Source: Natronocella acetinitrilica
Lineage (GTDB): Bacteria > Pseudomonadota > Gammaproteobacteria > Nitrococcales > Aquisalimonadaceae
Assembly: GCF_024170285.1 (NCBI RefSeq)
Contig: NZ_JALJXV010000012.1
Location: 62,001 to 126,000, forward strand
Direction: 5' to 3'
DNA: 64,000 nt
The first letter of the stretch is position 1; each line of letters starts with the position of its first letter. The notes under the pieces are model-generated. The model was not told the origin of the DNA. It made no database searches and was given only the letters and a program-made list of their open reading frames with translations. Made by a program: the position numbers and the translations under genes. Positions 44,370-54,172 of this stretch are shown here, one piece after another.

Positions 44370-44471
44370 GTTACACACGGATTTTTCGTGATGCTAGGCG
44401 CGGCGCGCAGCGTCGTGGTGGTTCCACGATGAAGCGTCTCAACAACGCAGCGCGGGGAATCCGTGCGTAAC
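44370..44471. repeat. About 100-bp inverted-repeat element, possible mobile-element remnant
   Basis: gttacacacggatt (44370-44383) is complementary to aatccgtgcgtaac (44458-44471) with one mismatch. The interior can fold again around tcgtgg/ccacga. Its size and form suit a miniature element or the end of a decayed insertion sequence. No transposase is recognisable. Confidence 0.4.
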
Positions 44472-44774
44472 CCCATGGGGCTCGGCCGGTTTTCGTCCAT
44501 GGCGTTGTCGCAAGCCACCACAGGACCAGCATGGACGATTTCTCCACTTTTCACCGGACCGGTTTTCAGGTGGAGGGTCAGTCTGGCCATCTCTCGTTCG
44601 AGCTACAGTTTTCAAGACTCATGAGTGTTTCAGTTGTGAAATTGTCGGCGCCTTACTTGAAACGCCGAAGAAACTTTCTGGCCGCGCAAGTGAGTCCAGG
44701 AGCGCCTCCAGAATATCCGTTTGTCACATATATTTCAGATGTTTGCACGCTTTTAGGCATCGTTTCCAAGTGAT

Positions 44775-44790
44775 TGGCAACCTTCTTGCT
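44775..44790 (+). promoter_or_regulatory. Sigma-54 (-24/-12) promoter
   Basis: TGGCAACCTTCTTGCT has TGGC and TTGC with exact consensus spacing and is followed by T, as preferred. It is about 64 bases upstream of the CoA-transferase start codon. Confidence 0.8.
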
Positions 44791-44853
44791 TTCTGGCTTC
44801 CCAGATTCCATTGACCGCAACGAGCGGGCTCAAATCCACATCCAGAAGGGACT

Positions 44854-46062
44854 ATGCCACTGATGAAGCCCTTGGAAGGTATCCGGGTACTTGACTTGAC
44901 GCACATGCTTTCCGGGCCGTACGGCTCGATGCTGCTTGCTGATCTTGGGGCGGAGACGATCAAGGTTGAGCCTCTCCGTTCTGGGGAGGGCACGCGTAAG
45001 CTGTTGGCAAACAGCCCGGACTACTCAATGCACGGGATGGGGGCCTACTTTCTGACCCTCAACCGGAATAAGCACAGCGTCTGTATCGATTTGAAGTCCG
45101 AATACGGGCGTGAGCTTTTTTATGGCCTTGTGCGGCAGTCAGATGTGGTGTTCGACAATTTCAGTGCGGGTGTGACCAAGCGTTTGCGTGTGGATTACGA
45201 CACGCTCAGTTCCATAAATCCGCGAATCATTACCTGCTCAGTCACGGGATTTGGTTCGGAAGGGCCCGACCCGAACCGGCCGGCTTTCGATCAGGTGGTA
45301 CAGGCGATGGGCGGTGGAATGTCTATCACCGGTGAGGATGTCGGGCGACCACTGCGCGCCGGAATCCCGATTGGCGACCTCGGAGGCGGCATGTTCGCCG
45401 CCATTGGCATCCAGTCGGCACTCTTGGCCCGGGAGCGCACAGGGCAAGGTCAGCATGTGGATATCTCCATGCTGGACTGTCAGATCTCGATGCTCAATTA
45501 CATGGCCACCATGTATTCACTGTCTGGGAAGAACCCTGAGCCGATAGGGAACGGGCACTTCGTCCATGTGCCATACAACTCCTTCGATACGGCGACGCGC
45601 CCGATCATTATCGCGGTTATTTTCGACAGCTTCTGGGAAAAACTTGTTGAGATCGTCGATGTTCCAGAGTTCCGCGACGAGAAGTATCTCACGCAGCCTG
45701 GCCGCTTTGCGGATCGCGAGTTCATCAATCGGCGGTTGCAGGAGGTGCTGCTCACGCGAACCGCTGAACAGTGGATTGCCGACTTGAACAAGGCGCAGAT
45801 ACCTGTCGCTCCTGTGAACAATTTCGAGCAGGCCCTCAACGACCCGCAAGTTCGGCACCGCAATATGGTTGTTACGGTGGAACATCCACGAGGTGGGTCG
45901 ACAGAGATGCCTGGCAATCCAGTCAAACTGTCTCGCACAAAAGCGGAATCCTACACACCACCCCCGGAGCTCGGACAGGATACCGATGCGGTGCTTGGCC
46001 GGCTGCTCGGGCTCGGGTCGGACGAACTTGAGCAGCTGCGGCAGCAATCGGTAATTCGGTGA
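44854..46062 (+). CDS. CaiB/BaiF-family (class III) CoA transferase
   Basis: 402 residues with AAGGGA upstream. The family opening LEGIRVLDLTHMLSGPYGSM is followed by ADLGAETIKVEPLRSGEGTR, DLKSEYGRELFYGLV, and the catalytic aspartate in GQHVDISMLDCQISML. These enzymes move CoA between small acids. It begins a sigma-54 dependent operon and overlaps the lyase gene by GTGA. The acid it activates is presumably the lyase substrate. Confidence 0.93.
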   Translation: MPLMKPLEGIRVLDLTHMLSGPYGSMLLADLGAETIKVEPLRSGEGTRKLLANSPDYSMHGMGAYFLTLNRNKHSVCIDLKSEYGRELFYGLVRQSDVVFDNFSAGVTKRLRVDYDTLSSINPRIITCSVTGFGSEGPDPNRPAFDQVVQAMGGGMSITGEDVGRPLRAGIPIGDLGGGMFAAIGIQSALLARERTGQGQHVDISMLDCQISMLNYMATMYSLSGKNPEPIGNGHFVHVPYNSFDTATRPIIIAVIFDSFWEKLVEIVDVPEFRDEKYLTQPGRFADREFINRRLQEVLLTRTAEQWIADLNKAQIPVAPVNNFEQALNDPQVRHRNMVVTVEHPRGGSTEMPGNPVKLSRTKAESYTPPPELGQDTDAVLGRLLGLGSDELEQLRQQSVIR

Positions 46063-46982
46063 CTCTCATGCAACAGGTAACGATCAATGAAGTCGGTCTG
46101 CGTGACGGGCTGCAGATGCATCGGAGCATTGTTCCGGTCGAGGATAAACTCCGGCTCGCTCAGGCGTTCGTCGACGCAGGGCTGCGAGCCGTCGAAGCGA
46201 CCAGCTTCGTCTCTCCTAAGGCCGTGCCACAGATGGCGGATGCGGCAGAGTTGGTGGCCGGGCTGCCCGATGTTGAGAGCGTTGACTACTCTGTGCTGGT
46301 CCCGAACCAGAAAGGCCTGACCCGTGCCTTGGCGGCTGGTGCGCGGGCAGTGAACCTGGTGCTGTCAGCGACAGATACGATGAATGAGAAAAACATCGGC
46401 TTGTCGCTCAGCGAGACTCGAGCGACCTGCGTGGCGACAATTCAGGAAGCCCGTGCTAACGGCGTCGAGGCAAACGCCTATATCGCTGTCGCCTTCGATT
46501 GTCCCTACGAAGGCCGCGTAGAGCCGCCGGTGGTCGCCGAACTCACGAACGAAATGGTAGAAGCCGGCGCAGGGCGGGTGATTATTGCAGATACCATCGG
46601 TGCCGCCGATCCTGTGAAGGTCCGAAGCCTGTTTGAAATCCTGCTCAGGCGGCATTCGCCGGATATTTTCGCGTGCCATTATCACGACACCCGGGCTTTT
46701 GCGCTCTGCAACGTCTGGGAGTCGCTGCAAGCCGGGGTCATGCGGTTTGACAGTTCGGTGGGCGGTTTGGGTGGGTGTCCGTTCTCGCCAGGTGCCTCTG
46801 GCAATCTTGCCACCGAAGATCTGGTGCTGTTCCTGCACCAGTGCGGCTATGAAACCGGCGTGAGTCTTGATGGCGTGCTGGAGTGCGTGAAACTGGCTCG
46901 AGAGGTCAGTGGGCGCGAGCTCGGTGGCCGCAGCATGGCGTACCTGACCGCGAAGCGCGAACGCGAGAACGGGCAGCATTAA
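46059..46982 (+). CDS. Hydroxymethylglutaryl-CoA lyase-like enzyme
   Basis: 307 residues, coupled to the CoA transferase through GTGA (an ATG at 46068 is possible). HMGL signatures are INEVGLRDGLQMHRSIVPVE, the metal site CHYHDTRAFALCNVWESL, and the Cys loop SVGGLGGCPFSPGASGNLAT. The family cleaves 3-hydroxy-3-methyl or other 3-hydroxyacyl-CoAs retro-aldol fashion. Next to CaiB genes such lyases cleave a CoA-activated hydroxy acid. The true substrate is unknown. Confidence 0.92.
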   Translation: MTLMQQVTINEVGLRDGLQMHRSIVPVEDKLRLAQAFVDAGLRAVEATSFVSPKAVPQMADAAELVAGLPDVESVDYSVLVPNQKGLTRALAAGARAVNLVLSATDTMNEKNIGLSLSETRATCVATIQEARANGVEANAYIAVAFDCPYEGRVEPPVVAELTNEMVEAGAGRVIIADTIGAADPVKVRSLFEILLRRHSPDIFACHYHDTRAFALCNVWESLQAGVMRFDSSVGGLGGCPFSPGASGNLATEDLVLFLHQCGYETGVSLDGVLECVKLAREVSGRELGGRSMAYLTAKRERENGQH

Positions 46983-47017
46983 GGAAGCGCGCAGTCTGTT
47001 CACTGAGGACCATGTGC

Positions 47018-47611
47018 ATGGCGCTCGAAAGCAATCGCCTCAAGCCAGCGAAGTGTTACGCCCTGTTGATCATCGATGCGAGCGTCGGATTCACGGACCC
47101 GCAAGACAGTCCGCTGGGGATGCGAGCCGACGACGCCATTGCAGCAATTCAGCGTTTGCAACAGGCAGTACAGGCTCGGGATTGGCCGGTCTACTTCACC
47201 AGCGTGGTCTACGAGCGTCCTGACCAACAAGCTGTGTTTCGCGAGAAGTTGCCGGCACTCAACGTGCTCTCGGCGGGATCGGCGCTGGTGGAGATCGACC
47301 CGCGGCTGAATGCAACGCCCCCGGCGGAAGTGATCGTCAAGACGGCGGCTAGTGGCTTTTTTGGAACCGATCTGGCTGAGCGACTGGCGGCCGATGGGGT
47401 GGACGGTGTGGTGGTGACCGGCTTCAGTACCAGTGGATGTGTACGTGCCACGGCAGTCGATGCCCTGCAGCATGACTTCCGCGTGATTGTGCCGCGAGAG
47501 GCAGTGGCGGACCGGGATCCGTCGGCGCATTCTGCCAACCTGTACGACCTCAATACCAAGTACGCAGACGTGCTGTCTTTGGAGGAAACGCTTGCGCGAC
47601 TCGCGGACTGA
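47018..47611 (+). CDS. Isochorismatase-like cysteine hydrolase (amidase type)
   Basis: 197 residues from ATG 47018 (GAGG nine bases upstream; ATG 47012 is too close). The catalytic triad is present: Asp in ALLIIDASVGFTDP, Lys in EVIVKTAASGFFGTDL, and Cys in VTGFSTSGCVRATAVDAL. The sequence is nearest to N-carbamoylsarcosine amidase/amidohydrolase members, which hydrolyse C-N bonds of small amides. It is the third gene of the sigma-54 operon and suggests that an amide or carbamoyl group is removed in the pathway. Confidence 0.88.
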   Translation: MALESNRLKPAKCYALLIIDASVGFTDPQDSPLGMRADDAIAAIQRLQQAVQARDWPVYFTSVVYERPDQQAVFREKLPALNVLSAGSALVEIDPRLNATPPAEVIVKTAASGFFGTDLAERLAADGVDGVVVTGFSTSGCVRATAVDALQHDFRVIVPREAVADRDPSAHSANLYDLNTKYADVLSLEETLARLAD

Positions 47612-47658
47612 CTGGGCCACGCCGGGGGACAGTACTTGGTTCGCTCCGGCTTGATTGC

Positions 47659-48618
47659 ATGAGCGTCAGCGGGGGTCAGGTCAATGGGGCGGCGGCAGGC
47701 GCAGGAGTCGTCCTAACGCTGTTCGGCGTCGCGGCTTTCTCGACGAAGGGCATCATCGCCAAGCTGGCCTACGGCCATGGCGTTGACCCGATCGTGCTAA
47801 TGACCCTGCGAATGCTGATTGCGGTGCCGCTGTTCTGGCTGCTGCTCCTAATCGCTGCGTCCGCTACGAAAGTGGAGTGTAGTCGTAGTGACCTGGGGCG
47901 AGTGCTGGTGGCGGGCTTTCTTGGCTACTACGTCGCGCAATTCCTCGATCTGGTTGCCTTGCAGACAGTATCGGCCACGCTCGGTCGGCTCATCCTGTTC
48001 ACATATCCCAGCTTCGTCGTTCTGCTGATGATGATCGCTGAACGCCGCGCCCCGCCAAGGGGGCGTGTGCTGGCGATGGCGGTGTGTTACGTCGGGCTGT
48101 CCATGGCACTGCTCGGTGGTGGCATGGACGCCTTTCGGGCCACGTGGAGCGGCGCAGTGATGATGCTGATCAGCGCCATGCTCTTTGCCTGCTACTATGT
48201 GACCGCTGGTGATCTCTCACGACGCCTGGGCGTCTATCGCTTCTCCGCGTTCGCCATGTCTGCCGCTGGTGTTGGCGTGGTGGTCCATTACTTGTTGTCG
48301 CAACCCGTTGCCGCCCTTTTGGGGCAGCCACTCGTGGTCTACGGATACGCCTTCGCGATGGCCGTCGGGGTAACGGTGCTGCCGGTGATTCTTATTCTGG
48401 AAGGGATGCGCCGTATCGCAACGGAAACCTCTGCGGTGCTGAACCTCGCTGGGCCGATGTTCACTTTTCTGCTTGCCTGGGCGGTGCTTGGAGAGCGTCT
48501 CAGTGCGGTTCAATGGATTGGATTCGCCGTCGTGATCGGCGCTGGCTGGCTGCTTGGGCGTGCTGGCAATGCGTCTGAGCCGTCGAGGACACGCCCGACG
48601 TCCGGGCCGGGATCCTGA
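47659..48618 (+). CDS. EamA/DMT-family transporter
   Basis: 319 residues with ten membrane segments in two EamA repeats. They are recognised by LFGVAAFSTKGIIAKLAYGH in the first half and LNLAGPMFTFLLAWAVLGER in the second. DMT carriers export or import small metabolites. It lies 47 bases after the hydrolase gene and probably belongs to the operon, perhaps as an efflux valve for a pathway product. Confidence 0.9.
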   Translation: MSVSGGQVNGAAAGAGVVLTLFGVAAFSTKGIIAKLAYGHGVDPIVLMTLRMLIAVPLFWLLLLIAASATKVECSRSDLGRVLVAGFLGYYVAQFLDLVALQTVSATLGRLILFTYPSFVVLLMMIAERRAPPRGRVLAMAVCYVGLSMALLGGGMDAFRATWSGAVMMLISAMLFACYYVTAGDLSRRLGVYRFSAFAMSAAGVGVVVHYLLSQPVAALLGQPLVVYGYAFAMAVGVTVLPVILILEGMRRIATETSAVLNLAGPMFTFLLAWAVLGERLSAVQWIGFAVVIGAGWLLGRAGNASEPSRTRPTSGPGS

Positions 48619-48704
48619 TCGCGTTGCAGCGGAAACCCGGCGCATCCTACTATTGCCGGTGTCCCGCTGCCTGGCATGCGGCCAACAATACGAGGATGGG
48701 TCGG

Positions 48705-50684
48705 ATGAAGGATTCGGACCACAAGGGATCCGATGTGACCTTGCGTGACCTGATCGAGGGTGCGCCACTACCTCCCAGTGAACCGCCGCGCATTGCGGTG
48801 ATCAGCTACAAGGGTCTGAGCCGGCTCATTCAAAGCGTGACTCCACGCTACGATGGGCGCGCGCAGTTCCTTGTAGTCGACAAGGTATTTGACGAAGCGA
48901 TCACCGCTGCGCGGGAGCTAATTGCCCGCAATGCGGTTGATGTGATCATCAGTGCGGGAGCAAACGCGACCTACCTGCGCGACCGGGTGGATATCCCGGT
49001 CATCCGTATCAACGTCTCGGGTTTCGATATTCTCCGTGCCTTGATGAAGGCCAGTCGATTTTCCGACAAGGTCGCTCTCATCAATTACCGTGAAACCGAT
49101 GCCAACCTTGAGGAGGTCAAGCACCTGATCAACGTTGAAATCGAGCAGCGCTCCTACACGACGATCGAAGATGCACGATTGCAGTTTCGCGAACTCAAGC
49201 AATTGGGGTATCGAGTCGTGGTGGGCTCGAGCTTTGTTACAGACCTGTCCGAGAATGAGGGTCTGACCGGCATCCTTACTTACTCCGAGCAGGCCATCCA
49301 CCAGGCGGTGGATATGGCGATTGAGGTCACGCGAACGCAACGCATCGAGCAGGGACGCCAGGCCTGGCTCAACCAGGTCATTCAGCATCTCCAGGAGGGA
49401 GTGATCGCGGTCGACAGGGACCAGTTGGTGCAGTGTTTTAACCCGGCCTCCCGGCGCATTCTTGGCGTGGAAACGGATCTCATGCTTCGAAGACCGCTTC
49501 ATGAGCTGGTGCCTGGCCTGGTAGTTGAAAGCGGCCCTGATAATGATGCCGAGCCGCAACCACAGGTGCTTCGAATAGGGTCGCGGTTGATCATGGCGAC
49601 TTGCGTGCCCTTGCGTGAAATTGGTGTGGATACGGGGTTCGTGATCACGCTGCAGGATTCCGCTGCCATCGAGAGGGCAGATCGGCGCATCAGAACGCAG
49701 CGCAGTCCCCGGGAATACGCCGCACGCTACCATCTGGACGACATTATCGGCGAATCTCCCGTAATCCAGAGGATGATTAACCTCGCCCGGCAATATGCGC
49801 AAAGCGATTCCACTGTGCTGCTCGTGGGGGAGAGCGGCACTGGCAAGGAGCTGTTCGCGCAAGGCATCCACAATGCGAGCCCGCGGTCAGACGGACGTTT
49901 CGTCGCGATCAACTGCGCTGGATTCGCCGAGAGCCTGCTGGAAAGCGAACTTTTCGGCTATGAGGAAGGCGCTTTCACGGGGGCTCGCAAAGGTGGCCGG
50001 GTTGGGCTTATCGAGGCGGCGCATGGGGGAACGCTCTTTCTTGACGAGGTCGGCGATATGCCGACGAATCTGCAGACCCGGCTCTTGCGCGTACTGCAGG
50101 AGCGCGAGGTTACCCGTGTCGGGGGCACAATCCCGACACCCGTTGACGTGCGCGTGATTGCAGCAACCAACGTGGAATTGCGTGAGCGGATCGAGAGCGG
50201 CGATCTGCGTGAGGATCTTTACTATCGACTCAATATCCTTTCCATACTGGTGCCACCATTGCGGGCCCGCACCGAAGATATCCCGTTGCTGGCAGGAGAA
50301 ACGCTTCGACGTCTATTGCATGAGGCCGGTGTTTCAGCTGATCCAGAACCGGTGCTCGCTGCGCTCCGGGATCGCCTGCTCAGCTACTCCTGGCCCGGCA
50401 ACGTACGCGAAATGGAAAACTTCATGGAGCGGCTTGCCGTTTTCATTACTCAGAATGATGATCCGCTATCGGCGAGTGGACAAAAAGCGCTCTACTCCAT
50501 TCTCCCGGAGCTTCTGATCAGCGACTCCACCGATGAGCCAGGAACGCTGAGGGCCAAGCAGCGCAGCGTGGAAATCGACCGAATCCAGCGCGTATTTACC
50601 GAGTGCGAAGGAAATATGGCTGAGGTCGCCCGCAAACTTGGTGTAAGCCGCACCACTCTCTGGCGAAAGCTGCGTCAGCGCTAA
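48705..50684 (+). CDS. Sigma-54-dependent activator with PrpR N-terminal sensor
   Basis: 659 residues from ATG 48705 (GAGG nine bases before). Domain order: PrpR_N-type sensor (about 20-195; RYDGRAQFLVVDKVFDEAIT, VDVIISAGANATYLRD), PAS domain (about 215-320), AAA+ domain (about 345-580) with Walker A VGESGTGKELFAQGI, the sigma-54 contact loop EGAFTGARKGG and LFLDEVGDMP, and a Fis-type helix-turn-helix at the end (EVARKLGVSRTTLWRKLRQR). PrpR relatives sense a small acid or CoA product. It sits amid three -24/-12 promoters and should drive all of them. Confidence 0.94.
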   Translation: MKDSDHKGSDVTLRDLIEGAPLPPSEPPRIAVISYKGLSRLIQSVTPRYDGRAQFLVVDKVFDEAITAARELIARNAVDVIISAGANATYLRDRVDIPVIRINVSGFDILRALMKASRFSDKVALINYRETDANLEEVKHLINVEIEQRSYTTIEDARLQFRELKQLGYRVVVGSSFVTDLSENEGLTGILTYSEQAIHQAVDMAIEVTRTQRIEQGRQAWLNQVIQHLQEGVIAVDRDQLVQCFNPASRRILGVETDLMLRRPLHELVPGLVVESGPDNDAEPQPQVLRIGSRLIMATCVPLREIGVDTGFVITLQDSAAIERADRRIRTQRSPREYAARYHLDDIIGESPVIQRMINLARQYAQSDSTVLLVGESGTGKELFAQGIHNASPRSDGRFVAINCAGFAESLLESELFGYEEGAFTGARKGGRVGLIEAAHGGTLFLDEVGDMPTNLQTRLLRVLQEREVTRVGGTIPTPVDVRVIAATNVELRERIESGDLREDLYYRLNILSILVPPLRARTEDIPLLAGETLRRLLHEAGVSADPEPVLAALRDRLLSYSWPGNVREMENFMERLAVFITQNDDPLSASGQKALYSILPELLISDSTDEPGTLRAKQRSVEIDRIQRVFTECEGNMAEVARKLGVSRTTLWRKLRQR

Positions 50685-50700
50685 ACCTACACCGATCGAG

Positions 50701-52053
50701 TCACATCATGAGGTTTGGCAGCCAGAGGATCAGCGGCGGGAACATGAACAACAAGGCGACGGTGAGCAGGTCGACGGGCAGGAAACGCATAATGCCGATA
50801 AAGCTTTGCTCCACCGTTACGTGACGTGACGCACCAGCCACCACAAAGGCGTTCATTCCGAACGGTGGTGTGATCAGCCCGATCTCGATCAGCTTCACCA
50901 CCAGAATCGCAAACCAGATGCCGTCATACCCCATGCCCGTCACGATGGGATGAACCAGGGGCACCGCAATCAGCAGCATGGAAATCGGATCCAGGAACAT
51001 GCCGAGGGGAATGAAGGCCAGCAGGATAATGACGACAATCAGCACATCAGGGACGGCCAGGCCGGTCACCCAGGTGGTCAGCATGGCGGGTACACCTGCA
51101 AGCACCAGGAAGAAGGTAAATACGGCTGCACCAACCAGCAGCGCGAATACCATGCTGCTCAACGAGATTGACTCGAGCGTCGCCTGGCGGAACGGGCGCC
51201 AGAACCCTTCACGACCCCGCACCGTATCGATCAGAAAGAAGATGAATGCGACGATGGCACCAAGCCCCGCTGCCTCCGTGGCGGTGACAATCCCCGTATA
51301 AATTCCACCGACGACCACCGTCATTAACGAGAGGATGCGAGCAAGCGTATAGGCGCCGACTGTCCAGCCCAGTTTCTGCCGCCGTGGCAGCGGGGGCTCT
51401 TCCGCCGCTGCGATTTGCGCTTCTTTCTCAGAGACGAACAAGGCCGAGTTGCCGAAGCCCCAGAAATAGATGGCCACGAAGTACATGAAAGCTGACAGGA
51501 TGCCTGGGATGATGCCTGCGATCAGCAACGCACCAATGGACTCCCCGCTCACGATGCCGTAGAGCACCAGAACCACACTGGGTGGAATCAGCACACCCAA
51601 AGTGCCTGCCGCCCCAACGACGCCGGCGGCAAGGGTCACCGAGTAGCCGTTGCGCCGCATTTCCCGAATCGCCAGTGGTCCGATCGAAGCCACCGTCGCG
51701 ACGCTGGAGCCACTCACAGCCGCGAAGCCGGCGCAGGTGAGAACGGTGGCCATTGCCAGCCCGCCGCGCACCTTGCGGAGCAGTCGCCCCGCCATGTCGA
51801 ATGCGTCCTGCGCGAACGTACCATGCTTGGCGAAAATGCCCATGGCGATGAATAGCGGGATGACAATCAATACGTAGCGGGCAGGCGTGTCGAAGGCGAT
51901 GTGGGCGGCTGTTTCGAGGCTGTAGTCCGCATCACGCAAAAAGAACAAGCCGGTCACGCCGGCGGCGAGCAGGGCAAGTGCAATGGGTATGCGCATGACG
52001 ATCAGCGCAAACAACACGAACAGGGCGATCATTACGATGGTCAGGGTTTCCAT
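50701..52053 (-). CDS. TRAP transporter large permease (DctM)
   Basis: 450 residues, about 12 membrane segments. DctM blocks visible are VIPLFIAMGIFAKHGTFAQD, the GTLGVLIPPSVVLVLYGIVS loop and LVVKLIEIGLITPPFGMNAF. It is the last gene of a minus-strand TRAP operon, convergent with the activator gene with only a 16-base gap. Confidence 0.92.
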   Translation of the reverse strand: METLTIVMIALFVLFALIVMRIPIALALLAAGVTGLFFLRDADYSLETAAHIAFDTPARYVLIVIPLFIAMGIFAKHGTFAQDAFDMAGRLLRKVRGGLAMATVLTCAGFAAVSGSSVATVASIGPLAIREMRRNGYSVTLAAGVVGAAGTLGVLIPPSVVLVLYGIVSGESIGALLIAGIIPGILSAFMYFVAIYFWGFGNSALFVSEKEAQIAAAEEPPLPRRQKLGWTVGAYTLARILSLMTVVVGGIYTGIVTATEAAGLGAIVAFIFFLIDTVRGREGFWRPFRQATLESISLSSMVFALLVGAAVFTFFLVLAGVPAMLTTWVTGLAVPDVLIVVIILLAFIPLGMFLDPISMLLIAVPLVHPIVTGMGYDGIWFAILVVKLIEIGLITPPFGMNAFVVAGASRHVTVEQSFIGIMRFLPVDLLTVALLFMFPPLILWLPNLMM

Positions 52054-52130
52054 GAATCGATGTTTCCCTGCTCGGCTTTGTTAATGCACTGTACGAGGCG
52101 CTCGCCCCGGACAGCGCCGTTAATGTTCGG

Positions 52131-52658
52131 CTAGACCATCATGTCCGGGCTGGACGGGTCTTCCACATCGGTTCCGGCGCGAATACCCCGGACAAGATCG
52201 CCCACTCGCAGCCATAGCTGGAGTTGCCAGGCAATCAGGCCGATGACGATAGCCCAACGCGCTGGCCAGACCAGAGCGCCGGTCAGGCCCAGGCGGTATT
52301 CGCCACGCAAATAGGATTCGTAGGCGATCTGGCCGGTATACCAGGTCACTCCTGCGAGCACTGCGAGCACGAACAACATGCCCACCAACTCTACGATGCA
52401 GCGAAGGCGAGGCGGCATGTGCATGGCGACGAGCCCGCTGGCAACGTGACCGCCATCGAACTGCGTGCGTGCCAGGCTAAGGTAGACGAGGCCAACCAGT
52501 ACGATGTCGGCATACTCGGCCACGGATGGGATGCCGCGCCCGGTGATGGTGCGCAACGTAATGTCGGTACCGATGCCCAATACAAGGTAGAAGAGCAGTA
52601 ATCCGGCCACGATGCCGAGCAGGACGCTAGTGCTCTCAATGACAGCGCGAATGATCAC
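52131..52658 (-). CDS. TRAP transporter small permease (DctQ)
   Basis: 175 residues with four hydrophobic segments. Its pattern GRGIPSVAEYADIVLVGLVY and LARTQFDGGHVASGLV is that of DctQ subunits. It is situated between the binding-protein and large-permease genes of the same operon. Confidence 0.85.
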   Translation of the reverse strand: MIIRAVIESTSVLLGIVAGLLLFYLVLGIGTDITLRTITGRGIPSVAEYADIVLVGLVYLSLARTQFDGGHVASGLVAMHMPPRLRCIVELVGMLFVLAVLAGVTWYTGQIAYESYLRGEYRLGLTGALVWPARWAIVIGLIAWQLQLWLRVGDLVRGIRAGTDVEDPSSPDMMV

Positions 52659-52774
52659 CCAACCCCCCCGCAGTGGACTTCGTCGTCATTAACGCCAGGC
52701 TTCACTGGGTGAGGGAGCAAGCCAATCGGCTGGGCCTTGCCCGGCCACACAGTGGCCGGGCAAGCGCTGGTAGA

Positions 52775-53872
52775 TTAACGTGCCGCGCACGCGCGCGCTC
52801 CGCTCTCGTAAGGGACCTCTCCCTTGTGGCTCTCGTACTTGGCAAGGAACTGCTCGCGGAAATCAAGCGCGACCTGCTCGTCGATTCCGCGTTCCGTTGC
52901 AGCGGCCAGCCAGCGATCGACTGACGCACTGCCAACGAGTTCTTCCATCGTGGCGATATCCTCGTCACTGAACACGGTGACACTGCCGCCGTGGTCAAGG
53001 ATTCGGTCGCAGGCGTTCTCTTCCATCTGCACGATCAGCGGCATGCCCGCCTCGAACATGAACTCTTCGGCAATCTCCGTCATCAGGTCCTGCACCTTCG
53101 GATCCAACGAATCCCACCAGCGCTTGCTGACCCCGATCGCCGCCGACGCGTAATGGCCAAACCCCAAGTCGTAATGGTAAGGAGCAACTTCGTGCAGCGC
53201 GGAGACGGGGATCAGGTCAAACGGCCAGGCACCATAGCCGCTGACGACGCCCCGCTGGATGGACTCGTAAAGCTCCTCCGGCCGAAGCCCGACGGTTTCA
53301 ACGCCGAGTTCCTCGAGCGCCGCCGCCACATAGCCGACCATCCGCAGGCGCTTGCCATCGAGATCGTCGACGCTGTTGATTGGCTCCCGACTGCCCATGA
53401 TTCCGTGAGGCAGCGGCTGAAGCACCAACAGGTGGACGCCATTACGTTCCCATTCTGCGCGAAACGCTTCGTTCTCCTGATATAGCTCGTAGAATGCACG
53501 GACCTGGGCGACCGGATCGCTGGTCTGGAAGGGCACGCCGGCGACATTCCACAGGGGGTATTCACCTGGGAAATAGGCGGCTGCCATGTAACCGGCTTCA
53601 ATGCGTTGCCGTGCAAGCGCGGGCAGTGTGGCCCCTGCCCCCATCAGGGACGCGCTGTAGTGGCGTGACGTCGTAATGGCGCCATCGGTTCGCCGTTCCA
53701 GTTCATCGGCCCACCACTCGAATGCGAGATTAAGCCCCCCTTGTGGAAGTGCACTCGAGAAAGTGATGTTCATCGAAGGCCAGTCATCAGAGGCTTGGGT
53801 GACACCCCCGATCGTGAGTGCTGCTGTGATGCATAGCGCTGCAGGCAGTTGGGCCAGTCGTTTCTTCAACAT
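52775..53872 (-). CDS. TRAP transporter solute-binding protein (DctP)
   Basis: 365 residues from ATG 53872 (MLKKRLAQLPAALC), with AGAGAG upstream; the frame is open to 54103 without a ribosome site. A Sec signal peptide ends near VTQA-SDD. DctP markers include FEWWADELERRTDGAITTSR and YESIQRGVVSGYGAWPFDLI. The ligand is presumably the substrate of the sigma-54 pathway. Confidence 0.9.
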   Translation of the reverse strand: MLKKRLAQLPAALCITAALTIGGVTQASDDWPSMNITFSSALPQGGLNLAFEWWADELERRTDGAITTSRHYSASLMGAGATLPALARQRIEAGYMAAAYFPGEYPLWNVAGVPFQTSDPVAQVRAFYELYQENEAFRAEWERNGVHLLVLQPLPHGIMGSREPINSVDDLDGKRLRMVGYVAAALEELGVETVGLRPEELYESIQRGVVSGYGAWPFDLIPVSALHEVAPYHYDLGFGHYASAAIGVSKRWWDSLDPKVQDLMTEIAEEFMFEAGMPLIVQMEENACDRILDHGGSVTVFSDEDIATMEELVGSASVDRWLAAATERGIDEQVALDFREQFLAKYESHKGEVPYESGARACAAR

Positions 53873-53970
53873 TCTCTCTGTCCTCTCTTCGTATTTCTTA
53901 TAGGGGACGACGGCTGCTTCGTCCGTCGTAGCCATGACGAACCGTGCGGAACATTGGCACAAGCGATGTC

Positions 53971-53986
53971 TGCAAGACCGGTGCCA
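53971..53986 (-). promoter_or_regulatory. Sigma-54 (-24/-12) promoter of the TRAP operon
   Basis: On the minus strand TGGCACCGGTCTTGCA matches TGGCAC-N5-TTGCA almost perfectly. It lies about 100 bases upstream of the dctP start. Confidence 0.85.
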
Positions 53987-54172
53987 GTACTTGGTCGGCG
54001 GCGGGGGTCGGTATCTAATAGCAGGAAATTCAGGAAAAAAACAATTGCTCATCGGCCGAAAACAGGCAGTTGGGCAAGTGTCGGCTTGGGTCGGTGTTAA
54101 CAAAGTGAAACGTGGATGAACGCGAATGAAACGCTTTATGCGAACCGAGGCAGCGGTAGCCGTCGTTCGATG

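Larger units (their letters stand above)
44280..44853. other. Intergenic region before the CoA-transferase operon
   Basis: 574 bases. The left part holds an imperfect inverted repeat element (44370-44471), the right part a sigma-54 promoter (44775-44790), both listed. Upstream of the promoter are GTTTCA-N4-TGAAAT (44627-44642) and a TTGAAAC half-site (44657-44663), possible activator contacts. The short frames here look non-coding. Confidence 0.55.

Noticed and set aside
44531-44773. 80-codon frame before the CoA transferase
   Set aside because: It runs through the presumed activator contacts just upstream of the sigma-54 promoter and has no recognisable domain or ribosome site.
53954-53974. 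TGGCAC...TCTGC on the plus strand as a fourth sigma-54 promoter
   Set aside because: The distance between the GG and GC elements is too long for sigma-54.
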